NCBI GenBank assembly: GCA_023374045.1
Contig: CM041779.1
Coordinates: forward strand, 1,612,001-1,676,000
Direction: 5' to 3'
DNA: 64,000 bases
Source of the DNA: Limonium bicolor
Taxonomy: Eukaryota > Streptophyta > Magnoliopsida > Caryophyllales > Plumbaginaceae
Shown: positions 45,061-57,902 of the stretch, piece by piece
Layout: every line of letters starts with the position of its first letter
How positions within the stretch are numbered: position 1 is the first letter of the stretch
Made by a program: the position numbers and the translations under genes
Notes under the pieces: generated by a model
Seen by the model: the letters and a program-made list of their open reading frames with translations, nothing else
Databases searched by the model: none
Told to the model about the DNA's origin: nothing

Positions 45061-46528
45061 CATTCGCTACTCGCTTCTTCTAGCTTGGTTGACGAGGTGC
45101 GAGACGCTCAGTTGAGCGACCCTTACCTAACCGAAATCAGACACAAGATCGAGAATGGTACATTTGAGAAGAAAAAGTATGATTTTAAGCTACATGAAGA
45201 TGGTTTGATTCGGTTGAATGGCAGGCTATGCGTCCCCCGAAGCAATGCTGAGCTAAGGGATCGCATCCTGCGAGAGTCACATAGTTCTACATTATCAGTC
45301 CATCCGGGAGCCTCCAAGATGTACAAAGACATGAAGAGGTACTTCTGGTGGTCTGGAATGAAGTCAGATGTGACAGAATTCGTATTGAGATGCTTGACAT
45401 GCCAGAAGGTAAAATTTGAACACCGTAGACCGGGCGGAATGGTACAATCGATGCCAATTCCGGAGTGGAAATTTCATGATATCTCCATGGATTTTGTGTA
45501 GGACTCCCACCTGCTAGGGGAGGACTCAACATGATCTGGGTTGTAGTAGATCGCCTTACCAAGGTTGCCAGATTCATACCGATGAAGGACACCTGGAAGG
45601 TAGTAAAGCTAGCTGAGCTTTTTGATAAGGAGATTATCAGACACCACGGAGTCCCTAAGACCATAGTATCTGACCGCGACACCAGATTTCTTTCGAGATA
45701 CTGGAGAGCTACAAGGGAAGCGTTGGGTACGAACTGAAGTTGAGTACCGCCTTCCATCCTCAGACCGACGGTCAGACAGAAAGGACCATCCAGACACTGG
45801 AGGACATGCTTCGGGCATGTGCCTTGGACTTTCAGGGGAGTTGGTTAGATAAGCTTCATCTTATCGAGTTCTCGTATAATAATAGTTATCACGCCTCGAT
45901 TAAGATGTCGCCTTTCCAAGCTCTATACGGTAGACCTTGCCGTACACCCTTGTGTTGGGATGAGTCAAGTGAAGCGGTCATAATAGGACCGGAGTACCTT
46001 GAGCAAGTGCAAGCCGAAGTGCAACAAATCCGAGCTAACATGAAGGCAGCCCAAGATAGACAGAAATCCTATGCGGATGTGAGACGACGCGACCTTGAGT
46101 TCGCCGTGGGCGACCAAGTGTTCTTGCGAGTTTCACCTATGAAGGGTGTCTTCCGTTTTGGTCAGAAGGGCAAGCTAAGCCCAAAGTTTGTAGGGCCGTA
46201 CACTATCACCGAAAGAGTTGGTTCAGTAGCCTACAGGTTAGCACTACCTGAGGACTTGGGACGTGTCCATGATGTATTTCATGTGTCACAACTCAAGAAG
46301 TATATGGCTGATCCTTCTCATGTGTTGGAGCCCGAGCACTTATCCATTGAGCCAAACATGCGATATGTCGAAACCCCAGTGAGAATCCTTGATAGGAAGA
46401 CCAGAGACACTCGCCATAAGTCTATACGAATGGTGAAGGTCCTATGGTCTAACCATGATGTCGAAGAAGCGACATGGGAGTTGGAAGATGCCATGAAGGC
46501 TAAATACCCGCAGTTATTCATAGACTAG
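45061..46528 (+). pseudogene. Integrase and C-terminal chromodomain, internal 2
   Basis: HHCC zinc site (HSSTLSVH ... CLTCQKVKF), then the core with Asp in ISMDFV, Asp in IVSDRDTRF and Glu in TDGQTERTIQTLEDM. Single-base losses near 45498 and a shift near 45737 split the core. From 45740 to 46528 one frame is open through the integrase C-terminus (VGDQVFLRVSPMKGVFRFG) to a chromodomain: VRILDRKTRDTRHKSIRMVK, then LWSNHDVEEATWELED. Chromodomains of chromoviruses are thought to guide integration to particular chromatin. The end is TAG at 46526-46528. Confidence 0.9.
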
Positions 46529-46952
46529 AGAGTCTAGTATTTAGTATACGGGTACGGGTCGTACCCCTTTTAAGGGGGGTAGAACCCTCTCGCTTTAGCA
46601 TTGCTTCGGGGTAAGCATTGCATTTTGTATGGCACATGTAGTGCAAGTGAGTTAGTATGGATGTGTATGTATGTGTAATGTGTAATGAATGATGTGTATG
46701 TGCAATGTATGGTGTATTGGTGTAATGTGTATTGTGGATGGTAATGGTGTATTGTGTATTGTGGTATGGTATGAATGGAAATGATGCATTGTGTATGTGA
46801 ATTGCGTATGATGTTGAAATGTGTATGCTTGCAGTGTGAAAGAAGTAAACACCTCATAGGTGTGTAGGAAGATACATTATGACTATTGGTGTGCATAATG
46901 AGTAGAATTATAAAACTATTAACCTTGAGCAACTTTGAGGGCAAAGTTTCTT

Positions 46953-46960
46953 AAGGGGGG
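46953..46960 (+). other. Polypurine tract, internal 2
   Basis: AAGGGGGG, five bases before LTR3. Confidence 0.75.
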
Positions 46961-46965
46961 TAGAT

Positions 46966-49900
46966 TGAAATACCCCGTAATTAAAAATAGTGATTAATTA
47001 GGCTAATAATAATTTAGAAGCTTAATTAAGTATAAATAATTATAGGGAACAAATCCCGAAGAAAACGGATCCTTAAAATGGATTAAAAGCATTACCGAAC
47101 TTAAAGCACGTTTTCGAGGTAACCGGGAAAACGTGTCTTTAAGCGGGTCAAATAGACTCGTAACAGTTTTGGTCAACTAAATAATCATTAATAAATATTA
47201 GTGAGGCTTTAGGACCAATAAAATCAAGAAAACGAGAAATTAGTAAAAACTGTCAAAAACGGGAAGTTGTGGGGTAGAAATATAATTCACAAACTTATGT
47301 GTCCAAGAATGTAAAAGAATTTTAAAACCCCCTTGGTCTATGTGTGCTGTCCGATTTTTACATATATACACACACACACACTCTACTCTCTTTTACTACA
47401 AAACAAAACAATTAAAAACACAAAAGTAACCCCCACCCTCACTTTCTACTCTCTCTCCTACTCTCTATTCTCTCACTCACGTACCCATCTTCTTCCTCCT
47501 CTCTATTTCTCCTTCTCCATGCGATTTCCATGGTGGAAATAGAAACCCCACAAACCTCACTTCTCTCCTTTGTAACTCTCTCAAACATTCCAAAAATTAT
47601 AAAAACACCACCATTGTAATCCTCTCACCAAGAGCTACATTTTCATCTTTCCAAAATCCAAAAAACACTTTTGATTTTATGGGTATATCCCATTTGGAGT
47701 TTCAACACCACCATTAGAAGGCCCTCCTTCTCCTTGTTCTTCTAAGGTAAAAATATTTCAAAAACTCCATCTTTTTCTAGCCCTTGTGGGCAAAACAGAT
47801 TCATGAACTAAACCCTTGTTTTCCTCTTGTTCTACGCGATTTTGGCTTGTTGGTGGAGTTGGAAATATTGTTCTTGAGCCACTCCAAGCTCCATTTGAAC
47901 CCTTGCAAGGTAATATAAATTCTAAACCCTAGAATGTGCATTAGAACTCAAATGATGTTTAAGGTTAGTTTTAGTATTGAAAACATGTATGTTGATGGGC
48001 TGTAGCATTGGAGATTTGGTTTGGAAACCGGTAGAGAGAGAGAGAAGGAAGGAGAAAGAAGAAGAAAGAAACTAGAAGAGAAACAAGGTAAGGATACCCC
48101 CATTGTGTAGCTTGTGTATTATGTATGTAACAGATTTTTATAAGTTTGAATTTAGTAATGGAAATGGTATTGAGTAGTAGTATAATGTGTAAGAGAATAT
48201 GAGTATTTGGAAGCCTTAAAAAGACATTTTAAAACTGTCAAAACAGATTGGGAATTAGTGTTTATGTGCAGGAATTTTTAGGAGTGTTTTTAGTGTTGGT
48301 ATTGTATATGGGAGCTTGTGTATTTTGATTGCTGAAACAGGTGAGACAATAGAGATGTGAGTAAAACAATGTGGTGAGAGTATAAAATTATAGGGGAGAC
48401 TATGGCAAAATTTGCCTAGGATTAGAACACTTAGAGAATTAAAACTAGGTGACTAATGTGAGAGTGTAACAGATTTTGATTAAGGAAGATAGAGGATAAG
48501 TTGAGGGAGGTAGATGATGTATTAGAGATGTATTAGGAGTGTTAGAAATGACATTAGAAGAGGGAGTTGTAGATGGAGAGTGTTAGTGCTAAAATCTGTA
48601 GCAAACACAACTAGGGAAACAACTAGAGAAAGTGTGAGTTGAAACTTAGAAAATTAGGTGAGTGAATGAGTATAAAATTGTGTAAGGAGTTGGAATGAAC
48701 TAGGGTGTATTAGGAGGTTTAAATGGTGTTAAAACATGTAGATTAAGTGTAGAACAATGGGGAAGTATTGGGTAAAAAGAGGACTGAAAACAGAAGTAAA
48801 ATGCAAATACTGGGCCGGACCGAACTTGCGACCGGACTTGCAAGTTCGGTCGAGCCCAGACTTACAAAGACGGGTGAGCTACTGGAATCGACCGAACTTG
48901 CGACCGGACTTGCAAGTTCGGTCGGACCAGAAATTTTCCCCGTCTGTAACCTACTGGAATTGACCGAACCTGCGACCGGACTTGACTTGCAAGTTCGGTC
49001 GGCCTGAAGAATTTCCATCCTGTAACCTACTGGAATCGACCGGACTTGCGACCGGACATGCAAGTTCGGTCGGTCCAGAAAATTTCCGAGGATACCTACT
49101 GGAATCGACCGGACTTGCGACCGGACATGCAAGTTCGGTCGACCCAGAAAAAATTCCCGAGGATAGCTACTGGAATCGACCGAACTTGCGACCGGACTTG
49201 CAAGTTCGGTCGGCCAGAAGGATTTCGGTAATCTGAGCTACTGGAATGGACCGGACTTGCAAGGTCGGTCGCAAGTCCGGTCCGGTCAAAAAAAAATTAT
49301 TTAAATTAAATAATATGTATATATATATATATATATATATGTATATACCTACTATATATACCTGTATGAAAGCATGCCAAAGTAAGTAAGAAAGTGAGCT
49401 TAGGTAATGAAAAAATAAGTAAGTAAAGTGTAGTGTAAGAAGTGTAAGGACATAGTAAGTAGGAGTTAAGTTGATGATAGGTAAATTAATCATTTAATTG
49501 TATGTATACAATAGGACTTGATTTGTGACACCGGAGGACGTTTGGAAACACGTGCAACGGTGAACGGTATGGATTCCTCATGCCCCGTATGCTATCTTGG
49601 TTACTCTGATTTGTGTGTTGTGTGCTAATTGATCACCAAATAAGACAAATGCACGAATCGGAGTTAATATGCATACTTGTGAATATGTAGTGTTGTATGT
49701 TGTGAGCATTTTCTTAAATTTTAGTTTGTATAATTCATGAAATGTTTGGATGAGTATGAATGTGTGTACGTATGGTGTATTGTATCGTGACCGATTAATT
49801 GTGTGAATGGACTTCTAACTTATTCCTAACAAGCTAACCATCCTAACTTAAATTGGTAACTAAATTGGAATGAGTAGAAGTCCGATATAGTTTCGGCCAC

Positions 49901-50918
49901 GCGTGAGGATGCGGGGTCACGAGAGGTTGGCCCCAATTCCTGACTCTTAACTGGTCCGCGGCCCAAATCCCTTAAATGGGTAGCATCCCGGATTGGTGAG
50001 TCAAGTAAATCCTGGTGGTGGGACGGTGTAGTCCCTGCCCAGAGGCCATACCGGCTTAACATGAGTATGAGTAAGAAGTATGAGTAGTAAGAGCAAGTGA
50101 ATGAGTATGGAAAGGTAAGCAAGTAAAGTATGAAAGAGAATGTGTAAGTATTGCGTAATGAGTAAAAGAGTAATAAGCACTCCGATTAACCCGGGTGCAT
50201 AATTTGGCTAACCTTGCGAAGGTAAGTATTGTGAGTATAATTGTATTGTTGCCTTGGATTGAATAATGTATTGTGAATGAAGGTATGTTGTATGCAAGCA
50301 TGTATGTATGAAATAAATGAACAACATGTTTAGTGGACGTCAAAGTCGGCGTGCCCTAGCTAGCACGCGGTATATGCGGAGTCCATATGCAGCGTTTGCT
50401 GAGCCCCTTGGGGCACCATTTTTACTACACGCAGGTACCCGCGAGTGATGAAGATGTGAAGATCTACTTCCATTTCTTTTATCTTCTTTTTGGAATGTAA
50501 CCGTGAATTTATGATTGGTGTACTGAGTAGTACACGGCTGTAGTTTTTGAATAGCCGGTGTACCATGGGGTACACCTTTTTGGATAATGGAAGTATTGGA
50601 TTGGGGTATAGATGAGTGGCTTTAGAAACTCATTCTTTTGGTAAGCTTGAAAGGTTGTAATCGAATATACTTTAAATACTCGGTGATCCAAGAATGTAAG
50701 TAGGCTGTTTTGTATTCAGTATGCATCATATTAGTAGCTCGGTACGTTATGTTCATCAGACCGTTACTGTAAGTATTAGTAGCCTAGCTAGCCGTATGGG
50801 CGGTTAGCGGCATTGTTTCACCCCGCCGTAGTAAAGTAAGTAATAATTCCGCTGCGAACTCGTAGGATTAATAGGACGATTAGACGGTAAGCATAGGATT
50901 AGCGGTTGGGGTGTTACA
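46966..50918 (+). repeat. LTR3 of the gypsy array (3953 bp)
   Basis: It ends GTGTTACA, followed directly by the target duplication TTAAC and the LINE ORF1 continuation. Confidence 0.95.
48818..49287 (+). repeat. Hairpin minisatellite in LTR3
   Basis: Same seven-unit array; unit 3 has a small internal duplication (GACTTGACTTGCAAG at about 48979). Confidence 0.93.
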
Positions 50919-50923
50919 TTAAC

Positions 50924-51960
50924 GCTAATAACAAATCATTCCCGTTCGATATATGCCTCCTTGCAAAGTTGTTCTCCACAAAATTGGGGACCCAAAAGCA
51001 ATAGAGAATACCATAGCGGAAGTTTGGCAAAGTTAACAAGGAGCTCATAGTGAAGAATGCAGGGATGAACTTTTTCTTGATGCAGTTCAGAGACACTCAT
51101 GAGATGAAGTATATCCTAGACAGGGGGCCATGATCTTTCTTTACTAGCACTCCAAAAACTAGATAAAAGAACATTTTTAAAAGATCGTCACTCTTTTGAG
51201 TGGATTCCCTTTTGGGTCCACATACGTGAGGTGCCATCTTCTATTATCAATTTGAGTTTGCAAAGAGATTGGGTGATAGCATAGGAATATTCAAGGAGGT
51301 CTAGGATTTGAAGGGAAAGGCTCTAGAAGATTTGCTGAGATCAAGGTGTTGGTTGATGACCATTCCGATGAAAGATGTGTCACAATGGTTATGAAAGGGA
51401 AAAAACCATGTTGAGATTGTCAAATGAGAAACTCCTCGCTATATGTTTTAAATGTAGCATCCTCGCACATGGTACAAAGGACTGTGAAATAAAGGGAATA
51501 GAGGAAAGTGCAATCCTTCCTTATGGTTCATGGCTCTGTGCTAGGGGTCTTAAGGCAAATAAGGAGATAGGTATCTCTTTCCCGTGGGAGCTGCTGAAAG
51601 AAGTGAGAAGCAACATGAATCAGATAGACGCGGTGGACAGTTGCTATGGAAATGGAAAGACATAGAGGGTCAAGGGAAGAAATGAAATGAAGAGGGAAGC
51701 AATGAGTCTAGTGTCCCAATCCTCATCCAGTGAACCCCTAGTCAGGAGAACACTACTCCAAAGAAGGGGAAACTATAGAGAATTCAAGACTGGAAGAAAT
51801 ATGGGGAATGAAACTTACAGAGGGTGAAAGAAGGAGGGGGAAGGAGCTACTGATGATCGGGAGATTCCGATCCACCTGACGAAGGGAATAAAAGGAAAGG
51901 GAGTGGGAGTAAAGAATGAAATCATGCAAAAACCATTGGCAACCTCGGGGAGCACCCGAG
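50924..51960 (+). pseudogene. LINE ORF1 (DUF4283 plus zinc knuckle), continued
   Basis: The frame severed at 25991 resumes here (ICLLAKLFSTKLG). Pieces in shifting frames read KNAGMNFFLMQF, MKYILDRGPW and later LLAICFKCSILAHGTKDCE. This is the DUF4283 then zf-CCHC_4 order of plant L1 ORF1, an RNA-binding protein. Many indels and stops make it dead. Confidence 0.75.
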
Positions 51961-51969
51961 GATGCCTAC

Positions 51970-52620
51970 CACAATGAGTCTTCTAGCTATGAACTGTCAG
52001 GGAAGCCCAATCTCCTAGTTTAGTTTTCATGTCGGAAACTAAATTTTCAAGGAGGGAAATGAGGGGTGTTGAAGCAAAGGTACAATATTTCAATGGTCTT
52101 AGTGTTGATAGCGGAGGTAGAAGTGGAGGATTTGCAATGTTCTGGAGGAAAGGAATAGATTTGAAAATAAAATCCTATTCAAGTCATCATATTAATGGGT
52201 GGAATGAATGAGGGATATTGGGTAGTGAGTGGAGATGTACGGGGTTCCACGGTTAGTCTGGCCACAAAGGGATGGGCATATATCCGAGAGGTTAATGAGG
52301 GAGCTGAAAGAAAGGAAATATAATTGGTGCATTTTTGGGGTTTTAATGAAATCTTGTTCGAATCGGAGCAAAAAGGAAAATGAGGGAGAAATAACAAGCT
52401 CATGGGAAATTATAGAGATTGCATTGGTGATTGTGACTTGGAGAATCTGGGTTATGTGGATAGGAAGTTCACCTTTTCAAACCTCAGAGGGGGAGATGAA
52501 AATACTCAAAGCAGACTTGACAGATTCCTAGGGACCTCAGATTGGTGTGCTCTATTTCCTATGGCTAGGGTTGTAATCTTAGTTGGGGGAAATCAAATCA
52601 TAAGACTACCAAAATGACCC
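51970..52620 (+). pseudogene. LINE ORF2 endonuclease, degraded
   Basis: It starts near MSLLAMNCQG, the usual L1 ORF2 start, but a segment before the SETKFSRREM motif is deleted. GGRSGGFAMFW and later a NYRDCIGDCDLENLGY region (shifted frame) match the AP-endonuclease domain. Broken by several stops. Confidence 0.7.
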
Positions 52621-53981
52621 TTAACCCTCAAATAAAATTTGGCCCAAAGCCTTTCAAGTTCGAGAATTATTGGGCAGATCTTGAGGAATGTAGGAGCATT
52701 GTCCAAAATTCTTGGAGAGAGCAAAAAGGGGATTCAAGTAGTTTTGTAAAAAAGGCTATGGCGGTAGGCCATAAGCTTAAGACGTGAGGGAGGAAAAGAA
52801 TTCGGAAAGAAAAGAAATTATTAGAGGAGAAAAATCACCAAATTGACTTTTGAGGAATGAGGAAGTTGACAGAAGCCAAATTCTAAAAGATATCGACAAA
52901 ATCAGGTTGTGTGAAGAGGTGAGATGGACACAGATATCAAGGCAGTTGTGGTTACAAGCGGGGGATAGAAATGCAAAGTACTTATTCTCCTGAACAAATT
53001 CCATAAACAAACAGAATAAGATTTTGGAGTTAGTGAAGGACCGGGGGATAAAAAGGTCAGACTAGGAAGCGTTGAGGGAGTAGCCCATAGCTACTTTACA
53101 AATTTTTTGCAGTTGGGGTTTCCGGTGCCTCACCAGCACCTGCTTTCCTATGTTGAAAACGGGATATCCAGGAAATATTTGGAGGCTCTGAATAAATCGA
53201 TCACTAAAGAGGAGATCCTATTTGTGGTCAAAGGGATGTAGAAAACAAAGCATCATGGTCTGATGGCCTTACTGGTAAATTCTTGCACTCTTATTGGACT
53301 ATTATCGAGAATGATTTTGTAAATACTGTTATGAAAATGTTGAATGAAGGAATCTTTTCAGAGGGTGTAAAGCATAACTACATTGTCCATATTCACAAAC
53401 AAAAGGATGCAAAGTATATGTTGGACTATCGACCCATCTCACTATGTAATACAATTTACAAAACATCAGATAAAGTATTGGTTAACAGAGTAAAGGGATT
53501 AATGAAGTAAATAATTTCCCCAGAGCAGGCGGCTTTTATCCCGAGGATAAAAGGTTGTTTTGCAATAAAAATTGACATGGAGAAAGCATATGATAAGGTT
53601 AAATGGAGTTTTCTTTTGAGGTGTTGGGTAGAATAGAGTTTCAAGGAAGGTGGAAGGAGGTGGTGAAGAAGTGTGTAACCACAGTGTCGATGGTATTTAT
53701 GGTGAATGCCCTGGTAGTGTTTAAGCCCGAAAAGGGGACTTAGACAGGGTGATCCACTCTCACTATACTTATTATTAATGGTGATGGAAGCGCTCACCTC
53801 TAGTCTTAAAGTGGCAATGCAAGCAAGGATTTATAAAGGTATTTGTGTTGTGGCAAATGCCCCAAGGTTAAGTTGTCTCTACTTCGCTGATGATGTCCTT
53901 TATGGTGAAGCCAACCTGCAAAATGCAAGAATGTTAAAAGACAGCCTTATGGATTTCTTGGAAGCATCGGGACATAGTATG
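52621..53981 (+). pseudogene. LINE ORF2 reverse transcriptase, N-terminal and palm part
   Basis: Recognisable: SITKEEILFVVKGM, LDYRPISLCNTIYK (53430-53460), EQAAFIPRIKGCFAIKIDME, AYDKVKW and the catalytic YFADDVLYGEANL (53880-53920). Stops and frameshifts are frequent. At 53981 the frame is cut after ASGHSM by the solo LTR and resumes at 59988. Confidence 0.85.
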
Positions 53982-54570
53982 TTTAACACCCCTACTCAAA
54001 TCGGCTCCTAATCGTCGTACTTAACATAATAATCACAGAAGTAATCTAAAACAATCGAACTACTGGTGTCACCGTTCTCACTCGCCCATACGAGTAATAC
54101 GCATTTACTGAAATATTCATAATACGAAACAATTTCCCACAGTGACAACAAGAGATAGACTTAACCTTCCATTCCAAAATAAAATACAATCGTAGTGAGA
54201 ATTCTAAGTATTCCAGTCCTATACACGTTTCTATGTTCGTATCGAAATACAACAGTGCACATTTAAATAACTGTGACTAAACTACCCAGCGCGTCCCGCT
54301 CTCTGTCGATACCGGAAGCTGCATACCTGCAAAATATTTGTTTGTGGTATGGAATCAACCCCTGCTGAGTATGCTACTACATGACTATCATGCCCCCTCA
54401 GACCCTCAGTTAATTGGTCGAGAGCATGCAGTTCATTTTCATGCATTCCGTTTTAGTATAAAACTGTAAAGCAATAATAATATTGTAGTAAACTCAAATA
54501 ACAAACAAGCCCTCGGCTTCACATATCATACCAACAATAAACCAACTGAAAAGCATCACAACACATATAT

Positions 54571-54790
54571 GAGTACAAGGACTCCACTCAACCAAACACA
54601 TAATAATCCACGTTCGAGTACAGTGACTCAGTTCAACCAAATACATGATAATTCACATACAAGTACAGCGACTCGATTCAACCAATCCACAATTATTCTT
54701 ATTCGAGTACAGCAACTCAACTCAACCAAATACACAATAATTCATATACGAGTACAGCGACTCAACTCAACCAATCCACAAACACACCAC
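54571..54790 (-). repeat. Tandem repeat of about 45 bp, five copies
   Basis: GAGTACAGCGACTCAACTC-like cores recur near 54571, 54616, 54661, 54705 and 54750 with CAACCAAATACA / AATAATTCA linkers. It lies within the solo LTR, as the minisatellite of LTR1-3 lies within theirs. Confidence 0.85.
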
Positions 54791-55329
54791 ACAAATCATG
54801 CTATTCGCATATCATACTGTAGTATATTATAAGCATACTAAACAACGAGCGAGACAGTACGAGAGTTATGAATGTTCGGTTTATTCTCGTCTTGGCCTTA
54901 AGGCCCCAAATGATTCTCGCTAGTAATGCGAGCTATCTAACTGTTCGTATATAGTTTAGCATCATGCCTATGACAACGTCTCGTTAAAAACAACGCATCT
55001 CTATTCATACCCATATCTCATGGCGGGTCACCCACGACAGTAGCCACTCCAGCGGTAGAGTCTCCGACCGACGAACCATCTGTAGTCCGTTGGAATTTCC
55101 CTTGATACTTATAGATACTCACACGGTATCCTAGTATCGTTAGTTGATCACAATTCACACCAAGAGCCACATCCTCTTGGTTTACTCATTTATACCATCG
55201 CATCTCATTACCATTTTCCTAACACAGCAGACTAAAGTCGTTAGTCCAATCCTAAGTATATCGACTCGGGATCCAGTGTTAGATATGAGAGCGGCGTTAA
55301 AAAAGCCAATGCTCCGTATGTGAGTCTTG

Positions 55330-55362
55330 GATAATATATATATATAATATATATATATCTTA
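55330..55362. repeat. AT microsatellite
   Basis: Short AT dinucleotide run within the solo LTR; a CT run followed by AT lies at 56252-56287. Confidence 0.7.
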
Positions 55363-57902
55363 TTATCCTAATGCTACAACGTTTTTCTTACGTTCCTTAT
55401 ATTACACATATAAGATAGCATCATAGCCGCTAGTTCGTTTTATAATTATGTTCATATATACGAACAGTACTGTTATCGCGCAACAGTAATAATAATAAAG
55501 TAGCTTAAATACCTAATTCATGCATATTAATTCACACAAACAGACATTCAATCTTATAACAGATTTTCACACAATGTCTGAACTGAGGAAATCCTCAGAG
55601 ACAATCAAGCCACATAATAACATATCGTGCACCAGGAATTTAGGACCGTGGAGTATGAATCAAGCTAAATCCGATGCTCCTCGAGGTGCCTCTAACGCAT
55701 GTCCTCTAATGCACTCAACTCTGGAATACGAGACTACATATTAGCTCTCTATAATATGGACTAATTCGGTACCCCGACTAGTCACTAATCCCCGCGGTAA
55801 TTACCCCGTGATTATCTAGTCGTCATTACTCGGGTTTTCAAGTAAGTTCGGGATTAGTCATGTCAATGTTTTAATTCTTGTATTAGTTACATTGTTGTAT
55901 GTCTTACAACATATCAAATCCTGGTAACCTATCTCATTAAATCATAGGTTTAATTATATATGTACAAGTGTGTATATATATTGATATGTATATTAACATA
56001 TAGTTTGTTACTATATACTGGTTGTACATTTCACCTTATAATGTTTAATTCAATTACAAGTCTTTTCTTACTTATGAGTTATACAACTCTAATCTCTTAC
56101 TTCATTAACCAAAGTTCCAACCCTTTGGTTACATATCCATATATATATTGCATTTACATAGGCACATTTAATCCTCCAAATATATAATTCCAACTTATAA
56201 TGCAACCACGATTATATAATTTCCAACATTTAGATCAATTGTTTAAACCTCTCTCTCTCTCTTTCTCTCTCTCTCTATATATATATGAGTTTGTTTTCAT
56301 AAGTTTCAAGGTCATAGTTATATTATATTAATCCTTTTGGTTTATAATATCATTCCAATACATAAATACACTCATTATATATATATATATTGTATTTTAT
56401 CATTTATCCAAATGAAATAACATTGATATCCCCTGAATAGTCATGCATAGCATGACCATATACCTCAATACTTCCATTTATTGAACCCTAGTCCCAAATG
56501 TAATCAAAAGTTCACCATTAAATTCCATATACTCATATAATTAATACTAACCTTAATAACTTCACAATTTGATCCTAATTGTATAGGACAAATTCTGAAT
56601 CATTTAAACCCATCTATTGATTCCATAATGAAATCCATTAATCTCCTTTACAATTTACCAATTTCATACTTAATTATCAAAGTTGGTCCAATCCAATGTT
56701 CTAGTTCTATCCACTACTAATTTGGGCTTAAGCTCTTCCATTAAAGTCTGGTAGATGGCTAGAAACCGAATTTGACTTCTTTTGTTAATTCGATGTGCTA
56801 TTCGTTTAAGCCTAATTTGATTTTGACTAATCTAAAACCTATTTGACTAACCAAAGTTCCCAAATTTATTTTTGACCGATTCAAGTCTAACCAGATTTCA
56901 ATTTGTCCAAAGCTTAATTTTTACAGATTTCAATTTTAGCCCTTTACATTTCTAGAAACTACAAACTCACCCAAAAACTTTCTAATTCACAGTTTTACCC
57001 CTAGAATCTTCCAAATTTGCGTTTTTACCCTAATTTTCTACAATTTACATTTTCACCCGTATTTTTCTTGTATTTACAATTTGGCCCCAATTTCATCTTA
57101 AATTTCCACAAACCTATTTTATTAACCGTAAACACTAATTAATCCAGAAAGGCCTAATTCAAATTCGTAAAGCCCCAAATTGCATCCAATTACTGAAAAC
57201 CATAAACAATTTTCAGAACCCTAAATTGTCCCATAGAAACCCTAATTTCGATTTTAATTGTAACAACCCTAGATCTGTATCTCACTTTTGCCCAATTCGA
57301 TTTCTAAAATCAAACAATCGTAAATGGTAATTTTCGGAACCCTAATTTCAATTTTTAGGATTATGTTACGCAACCAATAACACCATTCCCAGATTCAAAG
57401 TCCATACCAAAGTTTGTTTACAGAAAACAAAAATTCGCAAGGAAATGCTTCAACATTCACAAGTTTGACAGAGGGGAAATCCGGGTTTCAAAACACCGAA
57501 AATCAGGGGGGAAATGGGGATAATCTATATCCTAGTTTCGGTTTGGATCTAGACAGAATCAGAACAAAACACAAAAATAATTATGTAAATTTTTACAATA
57601 TACACCTTAAAGAAACGGGGCTCTAAAATCTTCTTCTCTCTCGGTTGTTTGACTTCCTCCGATTCCACCGGCGCTCCGTCCGCGCCTGAATCACCACCAA
57701 GACCGCAGCCCAGGGTCGTCCTCCAAGGGGTCTCGTTTGCCCATTAGGGTTCGAAACCATGGGTAAAGAGAAACGACAAGCGGATATAGAAGAGAAGAAG
57801 ACAAAGATTCACCAACTGGGGTTGTGAATTACCGTGACAGAAGAGGAGGGAGGCGGTGAGAAGCTTGCAAGAACAGCGCAAAATTAGTAAGTTCCTTTTT
57901 TT

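Larger units (their letters stand above)
25992..50918 (+). mobile_element. Tekay/Del-like Ty3/gypsy chromovirus in a three-LTR tandem array carrying an AlkB domain
   Basis: The order is LTR1 (25992-29987), internal 1 (29988-36496), LTR2 (36497-40437), internal 2 (40438-46965) and LTR3 (46966-50918). TTAAC flanks the whole at 25987-25991 and 50919-50923; no duplication flanks the middle LTR. Each internal region has an initiator tRNA-Met PBS, Gag, AlkB, protease, RT, RNase H, integrase, chromodomain and AAGGGGGG polypurine tract. RT before integrase plus a C-terminal chromodomain makes it a chromovirus; long LTRs and the sequence style suggest the Tekay (Del) lineage. The two internal regions share frameshifts, so one is a copy of the other. 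Confidence 0.95.

Noticed and set aside
25992..50918. Two independent gypsy insertions next to each other
   Set aside because: No target duplication around the middle LTR, and both internal regions share the same frameshifts.
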